A stretch of DNA of 64,000 bases from Sequoia sempervirens (GCA_007258455.2 VDFB02000003.1:40117986-40181985), one strand, 5' to 3'. Positions 33,320 through 44,489 are shown, counted from the stretch's first letter. A program made the numbers and translations. Notes: generated from the sequence alone by a model not told the origin.

Positions 33320-34090
33320 ACCCTACTTTGTGTAGGTTGGGAGGATGTTATTTTTAGATGGCTCCATTCTTGCATATACTTAAGAGTTTCTAAACCCTTT
33401 TCAATAAATTTATTTTAAGCATGTTCTGCAACCATACATTTGATGAGATCATTTATCTTTGAGGCAGTTTGTTAAATAGTTGATGCCTTGTGTATAACTC
33501 CTTTCTACACACCTAAAGACATGAGCATTTAAAAATATAATATTTGATATATAGTTTTTCTCTTATGTTTTGATGGATGTCAATACCTTGATTCAAAATT
33601 TTCCAAATTGGTGCAAGCAAGGAACATGATAGTGATAATTTAAAAAAAAAATTAGACAAATTTGTTTTGCATACCCCACCATTATTGCATTCTAAAAGAC
33701 AACACTTCTTGTATTCCCTCTCTCAAACCATTCGTTTTCTTCATGTATGCTTCCACATTCAAAAATAATCTCTACCATGGAGTTTGCAATTCTTGGCTTG
33801 TAATTAACAAGGGTAGCTATAGGAACCAATTCTCCCATTAATTCTCAAAAACATTTAGGTTATAAAGTTATGAATTTTAAGCAAGTGAGCATTTGAGTTA
33901 GAAAGTTTAGGAATTTTGAGAATTTTTATTTCATTCTAAAAAAAGGAAAGTTAAGAAGTTAGAAAAATAGAGCACATATGTAAAAGTTAGAATTTTGAGA
34001 AAAAGTGTGCAACTAAAGTCCAAATTCTAACTTGCTTAGTTTTTGAAAATTTCACAACTTCTCCATCAATCCTTTATTTCTTTTTAGAGA
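33320..34090 (-). pseudogene. second copy of PPR pseudogene segment
   Basis: This segment matches 21780-22500 along its length (GTAGGTTGGG, CCATACATTTGATGAGATCA, GAGGCAGTTTGT, ATAGGAACCAATTCTCCCAT, TCTAACTTGCTTA). It includes the PPR-coding part (up to about 33830) and its upstream part. It lies just outside the E2 right LTR, whereas the first copy lies inside the LTR pair. The copies have diverged by scattered substitutions and small indels. No intact PPR motif remains. Confidence 0.8.
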
Positions 34091-34114
34091 GATTAATCCT
34101 TATCCCACAACTTT

Positions 34115-35830
34115 GTAGGTTTAGATGAATATAGGAAGAAAGATGTGGCTTAACTAGCCCCAAAGACTATGAATATTGAACCAAAATATCATGAAGGAAT
34201 TGAAGACGAGGAAAGCTCAAATATTTTAGATAGTTTCAAAGAGGAGGTAGAACCTCCACCTTAGATTTTAAAGAGGTCCGCTTGGCATAGAAAATAGTTG
34301 AACAAGTATAATCCTCCTTATTGGAGGTGTATTTACTATTTAATTACTAAAGAAGATTATCCTAAAACCATGGAGGCATTAGATATGGATGAGAAGATAA
34401 TTGTATTGAAGAAAAATCATGTACCTTTGTCTAATGGTCAAAAAACCATTAGTAGTAAATGGGTATTGAAAATAAAGATTAGTTCTGATGAGAATGTTAA
34501 GTATAAAGGTAGACTAGTTGTGAAAGCATATTCACAAGTTGTGGGAATTAGTTATGGTGAGATTTTCTTTTCAGTCGTTAATCTAACATCCATTTAATTT
34601 TTATGATCTATTGCAATAGCTTTTTATTATGATATCAAGATAAAATCGATGTGAATAAACTTTCCTTCATTATTATTTATAGGAAGAGATCTACATGAAA
34701 AATTTATAAAACAATGTTGAAGAAGGTAAATAATCTTCGGTTTGTAAGTTTAAAAAGTCTTTATATAGTCTCAAGAAATCTCCTAGGATGTGATGCCAAA
34801 AGTTTGATTCCTTTGTGTTAGGTTCAAAGTTTTTGAGAGATCTAAATCAAATCATTACATCTAGTATGAGATGAATGGAGATCAATTTCTTATTTTGGTA
34901 ACAATGAGGATGTGATTTGTGACTTGAAGTATCATCTTGCAATATGGTTTGAAATAAAGTACTTAGTGGCTATCAAATGTACTTTTGGTATGGAGACTAG
35001 AGGAGGTTGTGTTGGTAGAAATATTTGTTCACGCTAAAGCAAGTATGTGAGCTTAGTATTGGAGATATGCAACACAATAACCTACAAACCATTATGTGCT
35101 CCAATATTAGTGGGAACATAACTATCTATAAAGTGGTGTTTTAATTTACCAAATTAGATGGAAGGCATGACTCCAATACCTTACACTAGTATTTTTGGGA
35201 GCTTGGTGTTTGCTATGGTACGTATTAGACCAAACACTACCCAAATAATGGGAATCCTTAGTCATTTATGGCTAATACTAGATAATTAAGGTTAAAATAC
35301 TTGGAAGTTATCTGTAAGTAATCCATTTTTTTCATGATGATTCGATGGGGACTAGCATTGAGTGAATATTTGTATATTTTTCAATTCAAACTAGATAGGT
35401 TATATTAACTACAAGAGATCTACTAATGGTTCTATTTTCACTTTATCTAGTGTTGCTATTAATTGGATACATATCATGCTATAGTTTATTTTCTTACAAT
35501 ATAAGTTGAGTATATGGTAGCTATTCATGACTACAAAGAATCTATTTTGATTAAGAGACTATGCTTAGATGTGGGGTTGAGTAAGATAAGTCTTATAGTT
35601 TTATGTAACAATTAGAGTGTCATATATCTAGAAAATAATAAAACCTTTCATATGAGGACCAAGTACATTGATGTCCAATACCATTTTTTTGACATGGTAG
35701 AGGATGGGAAGGTGATGCTAGAGGAATTCAGCACTTTATAAAATGTTGTAGATGCATTGGAAAATCTAATGAGCATGGCAAGTTCAAGTGGTGTCATGAG
35801 TATATGGGTTTCTTGGCCCCTAGAAAATAA
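34115..35830 (+). pseudogene. decayed copia RT and RNase H
   Basis: The RT opening is clear at 34298-34597: KTMEALDMDEKI, ISSKWVLKIKIS, KYKGRLVVKAYSQVVGISYGE and FSVVNLTSI, matching the copia blocks KWV-K, YKARLVAKGYSQ and FSPVVKLTSI. After a stop the frame is heavily broken. RNase H is traceable as KRSTNGSIFTLSSVAINWI (near 35420), an EYMVAIHD-like block (35512), HMRTKYIDVQYHFFDMVEDG (near 35655) and VDALENL. Acidic codons upstream (34170-34265) resemble the linker before RT. The catalytic YVDD box could not be located. It differs from the copia at 1-2714 and is much more decayed. Confidence 0.85.
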
Positions 35831-36169
35831 TTGTTAGTGTCAGTAATCCATTTTTTATTTCAATGTTCTTAATAAGTGAAGTAATGTTAGAAAGGTATCT
35901 CAACCTTCCATCCTAATATTAAAAATACAAAAAATAAGTTATAAATTAAAAAATAAATTATTGGGTCGACATAGAGATCATTTTTCACCTTGAATGTTTT
36001 TAGATGGGTACTCATTAGTTCCTTGATAATGGGGTGTAGGTCTCTTTAAGCTCTAAAATTTATAAAATGGAAAACTTAATTAGACTTTTAGATGAAAAGT
36101 TATGGCCTTAAAAAAGTTGGGCCCCACACATCAAAAATATAAGAACGTAGATATGACACATAAAAGATT
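35831..36169. other. no gene seen
   Basis: The 340 bases after the decayed copia RNase H hold no supported frame. It could be the remains of that element's 3' end: TTGTTAGTGTCAGT near 35830 is LTR-like, but no second copy is available to confirm it. Confidence 0.5.
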
Positions 36170-36653
36170 TGTTAGAAATTTGAAAGAGATTGAATAACCC
36201 AAGGAAATTTTTAAGAGGAAATCAATGTTACATAAACTAGAAAAACATAAAATACAAACCAGGACTCTGAGAGATTATGCAATGCCAATGTGACAATATT
36301 TCATTAAGAGCTTCCAAGTTGAAAAGATACAATGCAAAGATGCATGCCATAAAGATCTATGCATGAAGATATAAAAATACAAGCTAGGTAGTGAGTTTAT
36401 ATAGAACTAAGGAGAGGAGGTAGGTGGAAAATCCAACCAATATGAATCAACCACAAAAAGTGGGGGATGCCACCAAAAGTATAAAGTGGTTCCACCCTTT
36501 AAGGAAGGAGACACCACACACTTATCTCCTAATCATAAACTCACTTTATATTATCCTAAGCAAGCTTAATTAAGTGTAGGAAAAGCCTAGGACTAAGGGA
36601 GAATAAATTAACCCACTAGGAAAATAAAAACCTACACCAACATCCCCCTTAAG
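36170..36653 (-). repeat. copia LTR with polypurine tract
   Basis: On the + strand it runs from TGTTAGAAATTTG to CCTACACCAACA (36644), about 475 bp, so on the element strand it starts TGTTGGTGTAGG. The tract GGGGGA precedes it on the - strand (36653-36645). The start, the AAGCTTGCTTAGG block and the untranslated sequence before it (TGGGTACC-, CCACCTAAG- words) match the 3' end of the copia at 1-2714, so both belong to one family. A TATA-like TATATAAACTC occurs on the - strand near 36402. Confidence 0.8.
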
Positions 36654-37090
36654 CACAACTTAGGTGGATGTAAAAGATGATGGGTCCCGACAAATGAGGC
36701 CATGTTAGGTACCCATTTACATATCGAATTCCACCCAAGGAAGAAGAATCTCTCCCCCCACAAATAGAGAGAGAACATCCCCCCAAAATAGAAAGAGAAG
36801 AAAAGAAGGACTAAGTAGCCTCCCCCAAAGAGATCCAATGAGAGATACTCAAAACTAGATGGAGAAGATGGCTCGTGATCATAAAACAACATTCCTCCCC
36901 TTAGGAAGAAACACAACCAAAGGTGTATGCATGCTATCTCCCAAGTCTTGAAAGGAATATGTAGGAAGAAAGTGCAAGATGTATGAAGTCTCTAAAGTTG
37001 GATCAAGTTTCCCCATGTTGATGATGAAAGTGGTCACAATCAAATCAGGAATTCTAGGCCACACTATTGAAGATGAAAGTTTTGAATCCC
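36654..37090 (-). other. 3' untranslated part of the - strand copia-family copy
   Basis: The first ~180 bases inside the LTR resemble 1920-2096 of the left copia element, including Gly/Phe-coding G-rich words and the CCACCTAAG block. RNase H coding should come next, but from about 36840 the sequence is different, so this copy lacks the usual pol end. A second G-rich run followed by TGTTGTTTT occurs near 36895. Confidence 0.55.
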
Positions 37091-37675
37091 CTAGAGACTA
37101 ATATAGAGCATAATCCAAAGACTCAATTTTTCATCTGAAGATGTCATCTCCAAATGATGATCTAAAGTATCCACACTCATGTCAAACTGTAAGGAATGAT
37201 CATGTAGAGAATGAACAACAAGGTCGAAGTGTTCCCTCACAAAAATTGAAAAAGAATCATCTTCATCAAAGAGAATATGAATACACTCAATAGTGTCTCC
37301 CAAATCTACAACATGTGTCTCCATAAACAAGTATGAAATAACTATCAAGAGATCATCCCAAGCTGAATTAGGAAGACTATAGATATTGTGCTGCAAGAAG
37401 TTGTTGGAAGCTTTCAAAGAAGCAACTCTACACTCTGAAGTAGCAACAGTAGATGCAAGGACAAGAGAGTGGTCCTCAAAGAGATGGATGTCCTCAATAG
37501 TTTCATCTAGATCTGAGATGAGGGACTCTACAAGCAAACAACATATGCCTAGTAGAAATTGGTCCCAATGGACTAAATCCAAAAGACATAAATCAAAGAG
37601 AAATTTTATTAGAATTTCATTGGCTTTTGGTGAATTCTTGAGTTTCAACTGCATGTTACATGGTTCTTCTCCCAT
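37091..37675 (-). CDS. 195-codon open frame, unknown function, internal duplication
   Basis: This is the longest undisrupted frame of non-repetitive composition in this part of the window. It starts with MGEEPCNMQLKLKNSPKANE and contains two related blocks, ESLISDLDETIEDIHLFED (about residues 49-67) and THVVDLGDTIECIHILFDED (about 118-137), each after a hydrophobic stretch. It is acidic and Leu/His-rich. I recognise no family, signal peptide or membrane segment. It lies where a copia-family element would carry its coding end, so it may be a private protein of a non-autonomous copy. DNA from it recurs at 37938-38135 and 52098-52260. It may equally be chance openness in a repeat. Confidence 0.4.
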   Translation of the reverse strand: MGEEPCNMQLKLKNSPKANEILIKFLFDLCLLDLVHWDQFLLGICCLLVESLISDLDETIEDIHLFEDHSLVLASTVATSECRVASLKASNNFLQHNIYSLPNSAWDDLLIVISYLFMETHVVDLGDTIECIHILFDEDDSFSIFVREHFDLVVHSLHDHSLQFDMSVDTLDHHLEMTSSDEKLSLWIMLYISL

Positions 37676-37937
37676 AGTTAGTTAATTTAAGTAGATTTAT
37701 TTTGTTGTTTATGAGCTTTGCAAGTTGTTAGTAGATTAGTTAATGTTGTTCATTGGTTTTGAATAATTTTGTTGTGTGTTGACAACCTTCCTTGTTCATA
37801 CTTATTTCTATTTATTGATGATACATAGCTATGTAAATTTAGTCTGGACATGAACTAAAAGATGCACTAAATTTCCATTGTTTGTTCATGCTTATGGTGA
37901 ATGAATGATTGAATATCTGCAGTACTTAGAAGCATTC
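37676..37937. other. no gene; weak similarity to end of E4 LTR
   Basis: Phrases such as CATGCTTATG...GAATATCTGCAGTACTTAGAAG resemble the R-U5 part of the E4 LTR (about 41290-41330). This may be a diverged fragment of a related LTR. Confidence 0.4.
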
Positions 37938-38135
37938 ATGTCCTCAATAGTTTCATCTAAATCTAAGATGAGGGACTCTACAAACAAACAAGATATGTCT
38001 GGTAGAAATTGGTCCCAATGGACTAAGTAGCAACAGTAGATGCAAGAACAAAAGAGTGGTCCGCAAAGAGAAGATGTATGTCCTCAATAGTTTCATCTAG
38101 ATATGAGATGAGGGACTCTACAAACAAACAAGATA
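37938..38135. repeat. two tandem partial copies of the 37091-37675 frame
   Basis: TGTCCTCAATAGTTTCATCT followed by GATGAGGGACTCTACAA occurs at about 37489, 37939 and 38069. The last two form a tandem pair of a ~130-bp unit, which also contains AAGTAGCAACAGTAGATGCA as at 37437. A further copy lies at 52098. Confidence 0.85.
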
Positions 38136-38889
38136 TTTCAAGGCCACCCTTTATAGATTTGTCGCTAACTCCCTTGTCACTCCTATTGTGCACTTTTTGC
38201 ACACACGCCCCACTGAAGGTAGTGACCCACTCTTTTCACTCCTGACGGGTCATTTTTGTTCTTGTCTCATTTTGCGTGCCCCTTTTTCCAAGCCCAAATT
38301 GGTCATGTTCCTTCAAACTATCAAATTCCCCTGACCAAATTCACTTGATTTTCACTAAGTCCTTTGCTTTCACAAAAATGCCCCTCCAGGTTTCCCTTCA
38401 TCTGTTGCCCCAGTTTCCCTCAAGCCTCATAGACCCGCTACTGCGGGTCACCCCATATGGGTTGTTGGTCATGTTTTACCACTGAGTGGTAACTGACACG
38501 CAACTTTCGCCCGCATGTCAGGATCCACACTTAGCTTCTTCGTCTGAGTCTTGACTAAGCATCCAAACAAGTGTGGGTTTCCACATCTCACCTAACATAG
38601 GTTCACCATACCAAGAAATCAATGCATGCCATTAATGGAAATTGGCCTATAAACGTTGCTCCATGCCCTTCATTTTACCTAGGGTATTTGAATCTGAGGG
38701 AGAAAAAAAGTCCCTCCCTTCCATTTCTACTTTTTTCCTTGCTCCTATTGACTTGGTCCCTTCTCACATGCTTCATGTTTTCCATCATTTTTTTACTTTG
38801 GGGACAATTTTCCTATGGATTAGGGATGTTTTTGTGATGCCTAAGTGAACTACCAAGGTTTCGTTAAGTTTTGAGTAGTTGCAGAAATT

Positions 38890-40140
38890 TCATCGCTGGC
38901 TATCATCCCTCCATCGCCATTGGAACTTTCCTTTCGGGCCACCATCACTCCATTATTGTCGAAACTTTCCATTCAAGCCACCATCCCTTCGTCACTGTCA
39001 AAACTTTCCTCTTGGGCCATCATCCCTCCGTCACCATCGGAGCATTCCTTGTGGGCCACTGTGTGCTCATTTTTCATTTTAAAAGGGTGGCGACCCTCTA
39101 GCTTCCCCCTTCCAAATCTCCGCATTTCCGAAATGGGTACAAACTTCAAGTTTTAATCATCTAGGGACCATCAAATCAATGTCTTCACATGCCTCAAGGG
39201 GTTTGCATCAATTTTTTTGTCTTTAGACATTGCGGAACTTTCCTTGCAGACTGCCATCCCTCCGTGGCCATTTGGGAACTTTCCTTTCGGGTCACCATCC
39301 CTCCATGGCTTTTTGGGAGCTTTCCTTTTTGGCAATCATCCTTCCATCGCCGATGAACTTTCCTTGTGAATCTCTGTGTGCTCATTGTAATTTTAAAAGG
39401 GCGGCAACCCTCTAGCTTCCCCCTTCCAAATTTTTGAATTTTTTAAATTGAGTCAAATCTTAAGGAAATATGTCTTGGCACTCTTTCCACCCCTCTTCAC
39501 ATGCACTAAAATTGGAAAATCTCAAATCTATTAAGTTTTTTGAAGTTGTGAAACTTTCCTTGCAGGTCATCGTCCCTTTGTGGCCGTTTGAAAACTTCCA
39601 TTTCAGGCTGCCATCCCTTCGTAGTCATTTGGGAACTTTCCTTTTGGGATGCCATCCCTCCATGGCCATTTGGGAACTTTCCGTTCAGGCCGCCGTCCCT
39701 TTGTGGCCATTTGGGAACTTTTTTTTCAGGCCGCCATCCCTCCGTGGCCATTTGGGAACTTTTTTCTTGGACCTCTGTCCCTCCATGGCCATTTGGGAAC
39801 TTTTCTTTTGGGTCACTATTCCTCTATGGCCATTTGGGAACTTTCCTTGCAAGTCACCGTCCCTCCGTGGCCATTTAGGAACTTTCCTTTCTAGCCGCCA
39901 TCCCTCCATGGCGGTTTGGGAATTTCCCTTGTAGGTCATCGTCTCTCTGTTGCCGTCCATTCAAGAACTTCCCTTGCGGGCCACTGTCTGTCTATCACCG
40001 TCCATTTGGGAACTTCCCTTGCAGGTCGTCGCCCCTCCATTTCCATCCGTGGGAAATTTCTTCGTGGGCTGCCATCCCTCCGCCGCCATTTGTCATCCCT
40101 CTACCACCGTCCCTCTACCGCCACCCATCATCCCTCTGTC
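38890..40140 (+). repeat. 39-41 bp minisatellite in E4 left LTR
   Basis: Units of the kind CCATCCCTCCATGGCC + ATTTGGGAACTTTCC + a variable GGGCCG-like end. In the block at 39548-39940 successive CCATCCC-type words start at 39611, 39652, 39693, 39734, 39775, 39816, 39857 and 39898, an exact 41-bp period. In the first block (38900-39065) the period is 39 bp (38904, 38943, 38982, 39021). A shorter block lies at 39237-39370. Units decay into CCATCC- and CCGTCC-rich sequence up to about 40210. Confidence 0.92.
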
Positions 40141-40974
40141 GCTTGGCGTTCTCCTTTTGCTATCCATCCATCATTTTTCACCTATCATCCCTCGTCCACC
40201 CACTATCCATCGTCCATCGTTTGCCTTCCTTCGAACCTAGGGGAATCCTGCACCCTTAAACCCACATTTATGTTTGTGGTCCAAATGAGCTCCAAATATG
40301 AATATTATGATCTTTTGATGATGCATGGATGGATCTAGCAAGGAGTTTGTAAGATTTGACTAATGTTTGTCTTGATTTGCATATGAAAGTATTTACGACA
40401 GTTCATATATGTAGGATTCAAGAAACCTAACATGGGTCTGTTGAGGAGTTCCATTGAGAAAGTTGAACAAGGAAAAGGCACATTGCTCCTTTCACCACTC
40501 ATTTATGCTCGCATCTTCCCCTATCACCCATCAACAGAGTTGGAATTAGAAGCAAGCCTATGTCAAGGGAGTTAGTGACAAATCTATAAAGGGCAGCCTT
40601 GGAGTTGGTGGAGGGAGTGGTTGTTTCCTCCCTCCAAACAAACAATCATGATCCGTTAGGAGTTGTCTCATTAGATCATCTAATCCATTTAAAAACAATG
40701 CAAATCTACAAATAAGGTGCACTTGATTGGTTGAAGGGTACTATAGATGCACCAACAAGAAGGCAACTTTTGAATAGTTTTAGCTAGAGCAAAAGGGCAA
40801 TCAGCTAGAAGAAAAAATTGCTACAGTGACTGGCCACTATAGGACAAAATAGAGAAAAGACAAGGAATGTATTTTTAATTTCTATATAATGATGGGTAGG
40901 TGAATCCCTAGTGCAATAAAATTTGAGCCACACAATGTAATTCAATCCTATCCATTCATTTGGGCTTTGGAAAA

Positions 40975-40987
40975 CTATAAATAGGGG
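40975..40987 (+). promoter_or_regulatory. E4 left LTR TATA box
   Basis: CTATAAATAGGGG followed by a C-rich stretch and CATTTGTAAAAGG, the usual layout of a plant LTR promoter and start. The same block occurs in the right LTR at 51241. It supports + strand transcription of E4. Confidence 0.8.
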
Positions 40988-41835
40988 TCCCCCCCTCATT
41001 TGTAAAAGGTTGGAGAGCTAGCGTAAAGGCATTCTGCAGCAATAGAGAGCTAAATTGCATGATTTATGGATATTTATCTTGTGTTTCTTCATTATGCATG
41101 CATGGTTTTACTTCCCTATTAGTTTAGTTGTTAGTTTCTTGAATGGAAGTGATGATGGTGTTTGTTGTTATTATATTTGATGAATTTCCAACTCATGCTT
41201 TTTGTGGTTTTTTGATGATGAATCACTTTGTAAAGCTAGTCTGAGCTTCCTTACTTCGTTGTTGCAACTTAGTTCAATTTAATGTTCATGATCTGTGTAT
41301 GCAATATGAAAATCTATATTCCTTAGAAGATTGCATTGGTTTTGTGTAACTATAGGTTCCTCTTGGCCAAGCAAAACCCAGTTTAGGGAGTTTGTCTACT
41401 GTAGCAGCCTCCATGATCATTGTTCATTCATAGTTTCAGGTCTAGGAACTTCCTCTTTTCCCTACCCTTTTTTCCTTTTTTTAATAGGTGACCTAAGCTA
41501 AGGTTCATTGCCCATTGTAAATCCAAATATAAAGCTAAAATGGGAGTTCTAGACTGTTGTTTGAACCTGCAACAATTGAGCAACAATTTCTACATCCTAA
41601 GAACTCCATTTGTAGACCGAACTTCCCACACTTTGTAACTCATCTGTAAGTCTACCTTGTGATTCTAGCAAATCACATGAAACAACTGAGATATTCCAAG
41701 CACTGTCAAGACCTGACATTAGAGACCTTGGGATAGTGTTATGCAATTTGATTGTGGAAGTTGTCTTTCAAGAGAGGTATTACATCTGATGTATTACCTG
41801 TGTTGAGAAGTGCATAAAAAACACATCAACAAAAC

Positions 41836-41854
41836 TGGTGCTAGAAGAAGGGAT
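41836..41854 (+). other. E4 primer-binding site candidate
   Basis: TGGTGCTAGAAGAAGGGAT lies four bases after the left LTR end. From memory it is close to the complement of a plant tRNA-Leu 3' end (TGGTGTCAGAAGTGGGAT type), with two substitutions and a one- or two-base change in length. It supports + orientation, but it is imperfect. Confidence 0.5.
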
Positions 41855-42041
41855 GGCATGTTGAGGCTACAAAGCTGAAAATTGGAAGTTGAAAAGAGTA
41901 ATTTCAAGAAGAAATCTGAGATAGGAAGGTCTCCCTACATGCTAGAACTTTGAAATCAAAATTTTTTGTAGGCAAACAAAAGTTGAGTTGAAATGGGGCA
42001 GCACGTGCAAATTAACATCACTCAGTGGCATACAGATTTGA

Positions 42042-43975
42042 ATACAAATTGAGGAGAGGAGACCACTACAGAAATTTGCATTGGTGAATAGATGTCAGAT
42101 CCATGGCATGCATAGACACAATGAACCAGGATGTTTGACATTCTTGAATAGGATTGAAAGAGTCTTGCAAGGAGAAATTCCCTTTTGGGAATTATATCAA
42201 CCTTTCGCCCTTCTAGAACCAAAAGAAGAGTTGACAACCATGGCAGCTAAGGCATTCACAGGGCTGATCCAAGAATGTCTGGGTAGTGAATATGGACCAA
42301 GATTGGATGAGGTGTTGATGTTTAGTTGGTGTAGATTTCATGATGCACCTCACTCAGAATTAACTTGTTATTCATGTGCAAACATTAACATTCAAGTTGA
42401 GGGCTACTCGAACAAGTTGGAGCAACCAACTTTTGATGAGGACGAGGCATCTCGTGAAGCAAAGGAGTTGTCAAAATCTGGAAGGCAGTACCTTGAGGAT
42501 GAACTGAGAAGTTCAACACAAGCTCGTTTTGGGACAACAAACACATAAGCTAAAATTTAGAGAGGAGTCGATTCCCTTGGGACAACAAACAATCTTGATG
42601 AAAACTTAGCTAGAAAGAAATCAGAAAGTTTTCCTTCTATCAATAAAAGGCAATCCTCCACTCACGATGAAGATTTGTTGACAATCGAGGATAAACCAAT
42701 GAAGTTTGCAGCCACAGATGCTAGGACAACCAACACAAATGTCGAAGATCAGAAAGAGGAAAAGGATGAAAGCCTTGGGACAATAGAAAACAATGATGGA
42801 GGCATAAGTCAAATAAGATTAGAGGACCTCTCCATCTACAATGACAGTAACCAAGCATCTGAAAATGTAGATTTGGAGGAGTGGGAACAACTATAGGTCA
42901 TGGCTATTCACTATTAGACTACCTTTTCAAGTGATGATGAGGGCCCAATAATGGAAAGATATAGCCAGCTTGTCTCCAGATTAGCAAAGGATTGGTCTGA
43001 ACTAATACTTCAAGTGGATTTGGAGGTATTGTTGTTACCAAATTGGTGTAGACTCCATGATTCATCACATTTTGAGTTTACATGTGAGCTATGCAAAAAG
43101 TCTATTGAACAAGTTAGAGGACGAGTGGAGCAGCCAAGTGCGCAACCTCCTCTACTTGCTTCCCAGATTGAAGAAGAAGACCAAAAGCCTGAATTGAGTA
43201 TTATGACTCAGCTAAAGGAAGACCCCCAGAGGATGTTGGGACAACAATAGAAGAGGATAGCAATACAGTCTCAAGCTTCTGAGTGATGAAGTAGATCAAA
43301 CAAGAATGTTGTCCACCAATCATCAAGCATTTCTTCCTCTTCAAGATCATTTGTGAACCATGGATGATAGGATTTATGGTGAGTCTTTGGAGGGAAATTA
43401 CATAGTAGATCTTGGTCCCATTGATGAGGTGTCATCAATTGATGACTTCTTTCCATTAGGAGCTGTGCTGCGGAGGTATACCCGGATGAAGGAAGTGTAC
43501 ATCCCAGAGGTTAACAACAATGAAGACATACCCCCTAAACCGCCCGTTGGTGAAACACTGGAACCTCCAGAATGGGAAAGGGGCTCCTTCTCCATTGATA
43601 GCGATAATGACTAAGAAGAAATGATCAAACACCCTGATGAGACACATGAAATGAAAAAATAAGAAGATATAGGAAAAGGTGTTTTGATGGCTACCAACAC
43701 ACATGACATGCTTGGTCAACTACAAGATGCAACTAGAACTCCTTTTTCCTTGAACACTATTGATTTTCACACACATTCAGGGTGCTGCAATAGGACAGAT
43801 TCATCCAGGACAGATTCATCCATGTCATCATCTTATGACATTGAACATTATAAAATTAAGAAAAACACCTATGGAAGGAGATGGGATGACATGCTACCCC
43901 TTGGAGACAACAATCAAGAAGAGGTTTGGACTATGGAAAATCAGAAAGATGAAGTATATCTCTTCGAAGAATAGT
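42042..43975 (+). pseudogene. E4 decayed frame with repeated Cys/His motifs
   Basis: One frame runs from about 42042 to 43250 with stops at 42546, 42558, 42894, 42915 and 43248, then shifts and continues at 43360-43614 and 43684-43974. It carries three related motifs. The first is CQIHGMHRHNEPGC (42093-42134). The second is WCRFHDAPHSELTCYSC (about 42327-42377) and the third is WCRLHDSSHFEFTCELC (about 43044-43097). The second and third share C-x2-H-x3-H-x-E-x2-C-x2-C and similar flanks (DEVLMFS and EVLLLPN before; NIQVEG and EQVRG after). The remainder is acidic and Ser/Asp-rich. It lies where gag should be. The Cys-His pattern recalls the CxxH...HxxxxC of plant gypsy gags, but no capsid core is seen. 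Confidence 0.6.
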
Positions 43976-44190
43976 CGATGGAGGCTGCAGATCCCACTAG
44001 GGGATTGGAAAAGGTGTATGCTACCCCATCCTCCTAGCCCTTTGCAAACTCAAGATCAAAGATGTTGCACCCTCCACTTTGCCCACCGGAGGCTACAGAT
44101 GTAACAATTGGCGTATTAGTGCTTTCTCTCGACTGTCAAACGTTGCCACCTCTGCATGATGACTTCTAGGTTCTATCGTTCCTTGCTCAT

Positions 44191-44487
44191 GTGAATATTT
44201 ATAATTGCACTTATTATTTTTATCATGGGAATGATAGAAGACGGACGTGTTTATCGATAAACCATGGGCTTAACGAATCACCTCAATCCCTGAATTTTCA
44301 TGATGATGTGATTGAATTTAAATGTTACTATGTTGAACTTTATTTTTTTGAATATAAGGATAAATCTATGTGGTTCAGAACTATAACCGTTTCCCATATC
44401 CTTGTGCATGCCTTACAAATTCCAATGGGCACAAATGTCAGTTTTCCTTTCCTGTACATAGTGTTTTCTAAATATCTTTGTACATAG
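44191..44487 (+). pseudogene. E4 short open frame, unknown
   Basis: An open stretch of 99 codons starting MNIYNCTYYFYHGND. It is rich in Tyr, Phe and His, in the same reading frame as 43360-43975. Readable residues continue upstream from about 44110 with few stops. No domain is recognised. It may be the end of the E4 protein frame or chance. Confidence 0.35.
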
Positions 44488-44489
44488 TA

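Larger units (their letters stand above)
38187..41831 (+). repeat. E4 left LTR (5' LTR), 3645 bp
   Basis: It begins TGTGCACTTTTTGCACACA and ends AAAACACATCAACA. From the left it holds a unique part with a CCTATAAACG box (38648), three blocks of minisatellite (38890-40140) separated by a conserved spacer containing AGCTTCCCCCTTCCAAAT, a unique part, the TATA box at 40975 and a ~850-bp R-U5 part. All segments recur in the same order in the right LTR. Confidence 0.82.

Noticed and set aside
37386..37685. 99-codon + strand frame
   Set aside because: Antisense to the longer 195-codon frame at 37091-37675 and lacking any recognised feature.
38890..39065. CRISPR-like regularly spaced repeats
   Set aside because: Repeats are directly adjacent with no unique spacers, in a plant retrotransposon LTR; an ordinary minisatellite.
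39470..39934. Apparent 154-codon protein on the + strand (and overlapping ones in other frames)
   Set aside because: It is produced by the 41-bp minisatellite that is open in every forward frame; there is no sign of coding selection.
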